Shown piece by piece: positions 6,982-12,233 of a DNA stretch of 16,340 bases. Both the position numbers and the translations under genes were made by a program. Each line of letters opens with the position of its first letter. Position 1 is the stretch's first letter. This stretch comes from Acidimicrobiaceae bacterium (lineage in GTDB: Bacteria > Actinomycetota > Acidimicrobiia > Acidimicrobiales > Ilumatobacteraceae): positions 1 through 16,340 of the forward strand of contig PMCN01000066.1 in assembly GCA_003154135.1 (NCBI GenBank), in the 5' to 3' direction. The notes under the pieces are model-generated. The model searched no databases and had not been told where the DNA came from. It was given only the letters and a program-made list of their open reading frames with translations.

Positions 6982-8298
6982 TCATTCGGCGTTGAAGGCG
7001 AGGTCGTCGAGCGCATCGACACCACGTCCGGCGTGGCGAACGCTGCGCGACAGATCGAACGCATCGTCGAGCACGCTCGCCGGCACCACCACCCGTTTGT
7101 CGGCGTCGAGCAGCTCGCGGAACGAACAACCCTCGTCCCATGCGCGCCCTGCATTGTCCTGCACGATGCGGTACGCCTCGTCGCGTGTGAGCCCGGCCTG
7201 CACCAGGCCCAGCAGCACGGGTTGGCTGAACACGAGGCCGTGGCTGCTCCACAGGTTGCTCAGCATGCGGTCGGGGAAGACCTGCAGGTCGTCGAGCAGG
7301 CGGGTCATGCGGCGCAGCACGTAGTAGGCGAGCAGCGCGCTGTCGGGCAGCACGACACGTTCGACCGAGCTGTGCGAGATGTCGCGCTCGTGCCACAGCG
7401 CCACGTCCTGCATGCCCGCCTGCAGGTTGCCGCGCAGCACTCGGCTGAGACCGGTGATGGTCTCGGCGCTGATCGGGTTGCGCTTGTGGGGCATCGCACT
7501 CGAGCCCTTCTGGCCCACCTTGAACCCCTCCTGCACCTCGCGCACCTCTGTGCGTTGGAGGTGCCGCAGCTCCACCGCGATGAGCTCCATCGTCGAGCCC
7601 ACCGATGCACACGCGTACAGGAACTCGGCGTGCCGGTCGCGGGCGATCACCTGCGTGGCCGGCACGGGTGCCAGCGCCAGTGCCGCCGCGACGTGTGCCT
7701 CGATGGCGGGGTCGATGTTGCTGAACGTGCCCACCGCGCCGCTCAGCTTGCACACGGCCACGGTGTGGCGGGCCGCACGCAGTCGAGTGCGGTCACGGTC
7801 GACCTGCAGCGCCCACAGCGCCACCTTGGCTCCGAACGTGGTGGGCTCGGCGTGGATGCCGTGCGTGCGGCCGATCATCACCGTGTCGCGGTGCTGGCGG
7901 GCCAGCCGAACCAGCGTGCGCAGCAGGTCGTCGGCTGCGCCGAGCAGCAGATCGCAGGCGTCGCGCAGCATCCAGCACCACGCCGTGTCGACCACGTCGC
8001 TGCTGGTGAGGCCGTAGTGGATCCACGCGCCGGCGGGTGTGCCGATGGCGGCCTGCACCACGTCGACGAATGCGGCCACGTCGTGATCGGTGACCCGCTC
8101 GCGCTCGTCGACGGCGCGTACGAAGGCCTCATCGACCACCGGGGCGTTGGCGCGGCACGTCGCTGCGTCGGCGACCGGCACGATGCCGATCGCGGCGTGG
8201 GCCTCGGTGGCGAGCAACTCGATCTCGAGGTAGCGGCCGAAGCGGGCCGTGTCGCTGAACACGGCGGCCATCTCGGGCAGGGTGTAGCGGGGGATCAT
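6982..8298 (-). CDS. purB: Adenylosuccinate lyase
   Basis: Cleaves SAICAR to AICAR and adenylosuccinate to AMP, releasing fumarate in both cases. It is a 438-residue, mainly helical cytoplasmic enzyme of the fumarase/aspartase superfamily. The signature GSSAMPHKRNP (265-275) with its flexible catalytic serine is complete. HYGLTSSDVVDT (94-105) and RTHGIHAEPTTFG (144-156) supply the other conserved active-site segments, including the histidine proton donor. ATG 8298 begins MIPRYTLPEM, the expected N-terminus. It overlaps the purA stop by ATGA, so the two are translationally coupled, and no strong ribosome binding site is needed. The open frame running further upstream is inside purA and is not used. 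Its 3' end lies 18 bp from the opposing unknown gene. Confidence 0.97.
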   Translation of the reverse strand: MIPRYTLPEMAAVFSDTARFGRYLEIELLATEAHAAIGIVPVADAATCRANAPVVDEAFVRAVDERERVTDHDVAAFVDVVQAAIGTPAGAWIHYGLTSSDVVDTAWCWMLRDACDLLLGAADDLLRTLVRLARQHRDTVMIGRTHGIHAEPTTFGAKVALWALQVDRDRTRLRAARHTVAVCKLSGAVGTFSNIDPAIEAHVAAALALAPVPATQVIARDRHAEFLYACASVGSTMELIAVELRHLQRTEVREVQEGFKVGQKGSSAMPHKRNPISAETITGLSRVLRGNLQAGMQDVALWHERDISHSSVERVVLPDSALLAYYVLRRMTRLLDDLQVFPDRMLSNLWSSHGLVFSQPVLLGLVQAGLTRDEAYRIVQDNAGRAWDEGCSFRELLDADKRVVVPASVLDDAFDLSRSVRHAGRGVDALDDLAFNAE

Positions 8299-9518
8299 GA
8301 CCAGATCACGTAGCTGTCGCGCTCGGCACCGGTGCCGACGATGCGCACGGGTACGCCCACCTCGCGCTCGACCAGCGACACGAACTCGCGTGCCTGCGGT
8401 GGCAGCAAGTCCACGTCGGTGACCGCGCCGAGATCGGTGAGCCAGCCGGGAAGCACTGCGTACACCGGCTCGCCGGCGGCGCCGTACTCGGTGCAGACCT
8501 TCACCTCGGGGAACGTGTCGAGCACGTCGAGCTTGGTGAGCGCGATCTCGGTGAGACTGTTGAGGCGCACTGCCTTGCGCAGCATCACCACGTCGAGCCA
8601 TCCGGTGCGTCGGCGTCGGCCGGTCACCGTGCCGAACTCGTGGCCGATCTCGACGAGCTTGTCGCCCAGCTCGTCGGTGAGCTCGGTGGGGAACGGGCCG
8701 CTGCCCACGCGGGTGCAGTACGCCTTGGTGATGCCCACGATGCGGGTGAGGTAGCGGGGACCGATGCCGGTGCCCACGCATGCGCCGCCGGCGGTGGGGT
8801 TGCTGGACGTGACGAACGGGTACGTGCCGTGGTCGAGGTCGAGGAAGGTGGCCTGGGCGCCCTCGAGGAGCAGCGCGTCGTCGCGATCGAGTGCCTCGTG
8901 CAGGAGCTCGACGGTGTCGCACACGTAGGGGGCGAGGCGAGCGCCGAGCTCGACGAACTGTTCGACGATGGCACTCACGTCGAGCGGCTCGCCGCCCAGC
9001 GCGACGATGTCTCGATTCTGCATCTCGGCCATCGCGCCCACGGCCTTGCGGAACGCAGCGGGGTTGAGCACCTCACCGGCGCGCAGGCCGATGCGTCGCG
9101 CCTTGTCGGCGTAGGCGGGGCCGATGCCCTTCAGCGTGGTGCCGATGCGGTCGTCGCCGCGCCCGGCCTCGTACAGCGCGTCGAGCGATTGGTGCCACGG
9201 GAAGATGAGGTGGGCCTGGCTGCTCACCCTCAACTTCGCGCAGCTGATGCCGCGGCTCTCGAGCGTGTCGAGCTCCTTGAACAGCGTGGGCAGGTCGACC
9301 ACCACGCCGTTGCCGATGACCGGGATGATGTGCGGGTACAGCACGCCGCTGGGGATGAGCTGCAGCGCGTAGCGCTCGCTGCCCACCACCACGGTGTGGC
9401 CGGCGTTGTGCCCGCCTTGGTAGCGCACAACGTGGCTGTGCTCGGCAGCGAGCAGGTCGATGACCTTGGCCTTGCCCTCGTCGCCCCATTGGGCGCCTAC
9501 GACAACAGTGACGGGCAT
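8295..9518 (-). CDS. purA: Adenylosuccinate synthetase
   Basis: Joins IMP and aspartate using GTP to give adenylosuccinate, the committed step to AMP. The 407 residues carry WGDEGKAKVIDLL (11-23), GGHNAGHT (35-42), GTTLKGIGPAYADK (126-139), LLEGAQATFLDLDHGTYPF (217-235), VGSGPFPTEL (271-280) and RRTGWLDVV (303-311). ATG 9518 is preceded by AGGAG with a 7-nt spacer. Two things are unusual: the phosphate loop reads GKAK where most enzymes have GKGK, and the segment before PVYAVLPGWL (351-360) is shorter, making the protein about 25 residues shorter than E. coli PurA. The catalytic Asp13 and the substrate histidine (His41) are intact, so activity is expected. The gene is coupled to purB downstream and diverges from the HisD-like gene. 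Confidence 0.97.
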   Translation of the reverse strand: MPVTVVVGAQWGDEGKAKVIDLLAAEHSHVVRYQGGHNAGHTVVVGSERYALQLIPSGVLYPHIIPVIGNGVVVDLPTLFKELDTLESRGISCAKLRVSSQAHLIFPWHQSLDALYEAGRGDDRIGTTLKGIGPAYADKARRIGLRAGEVLNPAAFRKAVGAMAEMQNRDIVALGGEPLDVSAIVEQFVELGARLAPYVCDTVELLHEALDRDDALLLEGAQATFLDLDHGTYPFVTSSNPTAGGACVGTGIGPRYLTRIVGITKAYCTRVGSGPFPTELTDELGDKLVEIGHEFGTVTGRRRRTGWLDVVMLRKAVRLNSLTEIALTKLDVLDTFPEVKVCTEYGAAGEPVYAVLPGWLTDLGAVTDVDLLPPQAREFVSLVEREVGVPVRIVGTGAERDSYVIWS

Positions 9519-9555
9519 GGCAACGCTCCTCGAGTAGCGACCGGAACGTGACGGA

Positions 9556-9561
9556 ATCCTA
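9556..9561 (-). promoter_or_regulatory. Candidate -10 box of the purA-purB operon
   Basis: TAGGAT, read on the minus strand, fits TANNNT and lies about 38 bp before the purA ATG. That would give a leader of roughly 30 nt containing the AGGAG ribosome binding site. No good -35 is visible at 16-18 bp. Placement is by pattern only. Confidence 0.3.
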
Positions 9562-9601
9562 CCGCTACGCAGGGGTGAGGCGCGAGATAGCGTCATCCTT
9601 C

Positions 9602-10930
9602 ATGTCGGTGATGCGTCGGACCACGTGGGCAACGATGGACGAATCGTCGCGTGAAGGGCTCTGCGCTCGTGGCCTCGAGGCCATCTTCGACGCCGAACTG
9701 AAGGCTGCCATCGGGCGAATCATCGACGACGTGCGGGCGAACGGCGACGAGGCGGTGTGCCGCGCGCTGCGCGACTTCGACAAGGTGACGCTCGAGCCGC
9801 ACCAGCTGAAGGCCACCCGCGACGAGCTCGACGCGGCGTCGGTCGCGCCCGAGGTCGACGCCGCGATCGATGACGCCATCGCACATCTGCGGGCGTTCAA
9901 CGACCAGCTCATGGCGCGCGCCGCCGACTGGAGCTTCCAGAGCGAGCCCGGTCTCACCGTGGGCGAGAAGATCACGCCCATCTCGTCGGCCGGCTTGTTC
10001 GTGCCCAGCGGCAAGGCCAGCTATCCGAGTGTGGCGTACCAGCTGGGCGTCCCGGCCACGGTGGCGGGCGTGCCCACGCTCGCGCTCGTGGTTCCCCCCA
10101 TGCCCGACGGCAGTGGCCGCATCGATCCGGCCGTGCTGGTCGTGTGTCGCAAGTTGGGCATCACCGAGGTGTTCCGCGTCAACGGGCCTGCCGGTGTGGC
10201 CGCGCTCGGCTTCGGCACGGCCACCATCCCACAGGTGCGCAAGATCGTGGGTCCGGGCAGCCCGCCCGTCGCGTGCGCGCAGGTCGAGATGCAGCGCTAC
10301 GGCGTGGCCACGATGATGATCCTCGGGCCCACCGAGAGCATTGTGATCGCCGACGACAGCGCCGATCCGCGACTCGTTGCCGCCGATCTCCTCAACGAGG
10401 CCGAGCACGGCACCGACTCCACGGTGCTGCTGGTCACGCCGTCGGTCGCACTCGCCGACGCGGTCGACGCGCAGCTGCTCGTGCAGCTGGCGCATCTCCC
10501 CACCGTGCGCGCACAGGCGGCCCGCGCCGCGCTCGGCAGCAACGGCGGGTGCGTGCTGGTCGGGCACCTGGCCGAGGCAGCCGAGGTGGCCAACCGCTGG
10601 GCGCCCGAGCACCTCCAGGTTGCCGTGGCGGCCGAAGCGGAGGCCGAGCTGCTCGATCGGTTGGTCAACGCCGGTGAGATCCTCGTCGGTCAGACCACGC
10701 TGTTCAGCGCAGGGAACTTCGTCATCGGCTGTCCGGCCAGCCTGCCCACCGGCGGCTTCGCGCACGTCAGCAGCGGCATCACCGCCGACACCTTCCTCAA
10801 GCGCACCGCGGTCGCGCGCGCCGATGCCGCGGCGCTCGCCCGCATGACCCCTACGATCCTCGCCATGAGCGCGCATGAGGGGTTCACCGCCCACGCCCGT
10901 GCCGCGCAGATCCGCCAGGAGCCTGCGTGA
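9602..10930 (+). CDS. Histidinol-dehydrogenase-family protein with altered zinc site
   Basis: Clearly of the HisD fold family (zinc-dependent NAD+ alcohol/aldehyde dehydrogenases), 442 residues with the chosen start. Conserved are DDVRANGDEA (42-51), the catalytic pair in APEHL (Glu336-His337, matching E. coli Glu326-His327), His269 (His262), and Glu426/His431 in EGFTAH (Glu414/His419). Two zinc ligands differ: Gln259 is replaced by Glu266 (LLNEAEHG) and Asp360 by Asn372 (SAGNF). The substrate-side NHVLPT becomes PASLPT, and the usual VGPGN reads VGPGSPP. It therefore probably does not make histidine, and no his genes are nearby. ATG 9602 follows a TAGCGT -10 box by 8 nt (leaderless); ATGs at 9611 and 9635 are alternatives. 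It overlaps the LtrA-family gene by GTGA. Confidence 0.8.
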   Translation: MSVMRRTTWATMDESSREGLCARGLEAIFDAELKAAIGRIIDDVRANGDEAVCRALRDFDKVTLEPHQLKATRDELDAASVAPEVDAAIDDAIAHLRAFNDQLMARAADWSFQSEPGLTVGEKITPISSAGLFVPSGKASYPSVAYQLGVPATVAGVPTLALVVPPMPDGSGRIDPAVLVVCRKLGITEVFRVNGPAGVAALGFGTATIPQVRKIVGPGSPPVACAQVEMQRYGVATMMILGPTESIVIADDSADPRLVAADLLNEAEHGTDSTVLLVTPSVALADAVDAQLLVQLAHLPTVRAQAARAALGSNGGCVLVGHLAEAAEVANRWAPEHLQVAVAAEAEAELLDRLVNAGEILVGQTTLFSAGNFVIGCPASLPTGGFAHVSSGITADTFLKRTAVARADAAALARMTPTILAMSAHEGFTAHARAAQIRQEPA

Positions 10931-12093
10931 GCGACGACGTCGAGGTGGCCGCACCGGTCAGCGACGAACGCCACGCCACCAACCTCGAGCTCTTCCTCGA
11001 TCTCGTCTTCGTGTTCGCGATCACTCAGATCGCAACGCTCATCTCCCGCCACGACACCGGCACCGGTGTGGCGAAGGGCGTGCTCATCGCGCTGCTCGTG
11101 TGGTGGCAGTGGTCGCAGTTCACGTGGGCCGGATCCGCGATCGACCTCCAACGCCAGGGACGCACGCGGTTGCTCGTGCTGTGCACCGTGCCCTTCGCGC
11201 TCATCATGACCTCCACCATCCCGGAGGTGTTCACGCGCAACGGCCTCTGGTTCGCTGCTGCCTACATGGGCGTGCAGGTCACCGTGCTCTCGATGCAGGG
11301 CCTCGTGGCCATCCGGGAGGACGACACGCGCATCGCGTTCGTCAAGTACGCAGCGCTTGCCTTCGTCGCGCCGGCCGTGGTGCTGGGCGGCGCGTTCGCC
11401 CACGGCAATGCACGCATCGTCGTCTGGTCGGTGGCCGCCGCGCTCAACGTCATCAGCGGCATCCGTGCCGCAGGCGCCGGCGAGTGGACCATCAACCCGG
11501 TGCACTTCGCCGAGCGCCACGCGCTGTTCGTCATCATCTCGCTCGGCGAAGTGCTCGTCGCTGCGGGGGCCACGTCGAGCGAGCGACACCTCACACCGAT
11601 GGAGGCCGTCGCGCTGGTGGTCAGCGTGGCCGTCGCGTGCGTGTGGTGGTGGACCTACTTCGCGTTCATCCCTACCGTCACCGAGCACCGCCTGAGCGAG
11701 CTCACCGGTGGCCCGCGCGGCGTGTTCGCCCGCGATGTGTTCACGTTGGGTCACTTCCCGCTCGTCGTCGGCCTCGTGCTCTACGCGGTCGTCGTCAAGC
11801 ACCTCATGGTGCATCCCGCCGGCCACCTGGGTGCGTCGGATCGGTGGCTCCTGTTCAGCGGCGTCGCGAGCTTCGTCGGCAGCTTGCTCGTCATCGAGCT
11901 CCGCGTCGTGCGCCGCATGTCCACCGAGCGCCTCGTCGCCATCGTCGCGGTCGCAGCGCTGTGCGCCGGCGGACGTCATGCGCGCAGCGTCATCGTGGTG
12001 GCCCTGGTCGCAGTGGGCATGGGTGTCATGCAGGCCATCACCTATCGCCGGTTCGCGCAGAGCCAAGCCACCGCCGCGACACGTCGCAACTGA
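10927..12093 (+). CDS. LtrA-family (low temperature requirement protein A) membrane protein
   Basis: Polytopic inner-membrane protein of the LtrA family, named from a Listeria gene needed for growth in the cold; its biochemical role is unknown. It has 388 residues, normal for the family. The hallmark N-terminal motif NLELFLDLVFVFAITQ (19-34) is followed by about ten hydrophobic segments, for example around 52-70, 84-105, 124-150, 198-212, 223-245 and the C-terminal helices. A second conserved block is AERHALFVIISLGEVLVA (195-212). GTG 10927 has an excellent AGGAG ribosome binding site at 10917-10921 with a 5-nt spacer. It overlaps the HisD-like stop by 4 nt, so the two are translationally coupled. 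No substrate can be inferred from sequence. Confidence 0.88.
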   Translation: MSDDVEVAAPVSDERHATNLELFLDLVFVFAITQIATLISRHDTGTGVAKGVLIALLVWWQWSQFTWAGSAIDLQRQGRTRLLVLCTVPFALIMTSTIPEVFTRNGLWFAAAYMGVQVTVLSMQGLVAIREDDTRIAFVKYAALAFVAPAVVLGGAFAHGNARIVVWSVAAALNVISGIRAAGAGEWTINPVHFAERHALFVIISLGEVLVAAGATSSERHLTPMEAVALVVSVAVACVWWWTYFAFIPTVTEHRLSELTGGPRGVFARDVFTLGHFPLVVGLVLYAVVVKHLMVHPAGHLGASDRWLLFSGVASFVGSLLVIELRVVRRMSTERLVAIVAVAALCAGGRHARSVIVVALVAVGMGVMQAITYRRFAQSQATAATRRN

Positions 12094-12119
12094 GCGGCTG
12101 ACGGTCGCAACGGGCCGCA

Positions 12120-12192
12120 TCTGGGCAGCGATCGTGACGGGTTCCGGTACGAATCCTGCCCGGAACCGGTTTTGGCGCGATCTCTGCCCAGA
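12120..12192. repeat. 73-bp imperfect inverted repeat between convergent genes
   Basis: The outer arms at 12120-12136 and 12176-12192 pair over 17 positions with two mismatches; the outermost nine bases, TCTGGGCAG and CTGCCCAGA, are perfect. The inner arms GGTTCCGG (12140-12147) and CCGGAACC (12160-12167) are perfect around a 12-nt loop. The asymmetric linker GGTTTTGG lies at 12168-12175. In RNA this would fold into a long two-part stem. It is the only feature in the 140-bp gap (12094-12233) between the LtrA-family gene and the opposing fusion gene; the flanks hold nothing recognisable. It could be a bidirectional terminator without a U-tract, or one copy of a dispersed palindromic repeat family. 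A single window cannot decide. Confidence 0.75.
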
Positions 12193-12233
12193 AGCCGATG
12201 CGAGGCGGGTGATGGGCGTGCGTCGCCCGGGGG

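Noticed and set aside
8299..8922. N-terminal extension of PurB into the purA region
   Set aside because: The ATGA overlap and normal PurB length fix the start at 8298; the extension is a shadow of purA.
9602..10930. Calling this the biosynthetic hisD of a histidine operon
   Set aside because: Zinc ligands and the substrate-side motif differ from HisD, and no hisC, hisB or other his gene is adjacent.
9593..10954. 453-codon minus-strand open frame opposite the HisD-like gene
   Set aside because: Shadow of the HisD-like coding frame with His/Arg/Gly-rich translation and no motif.
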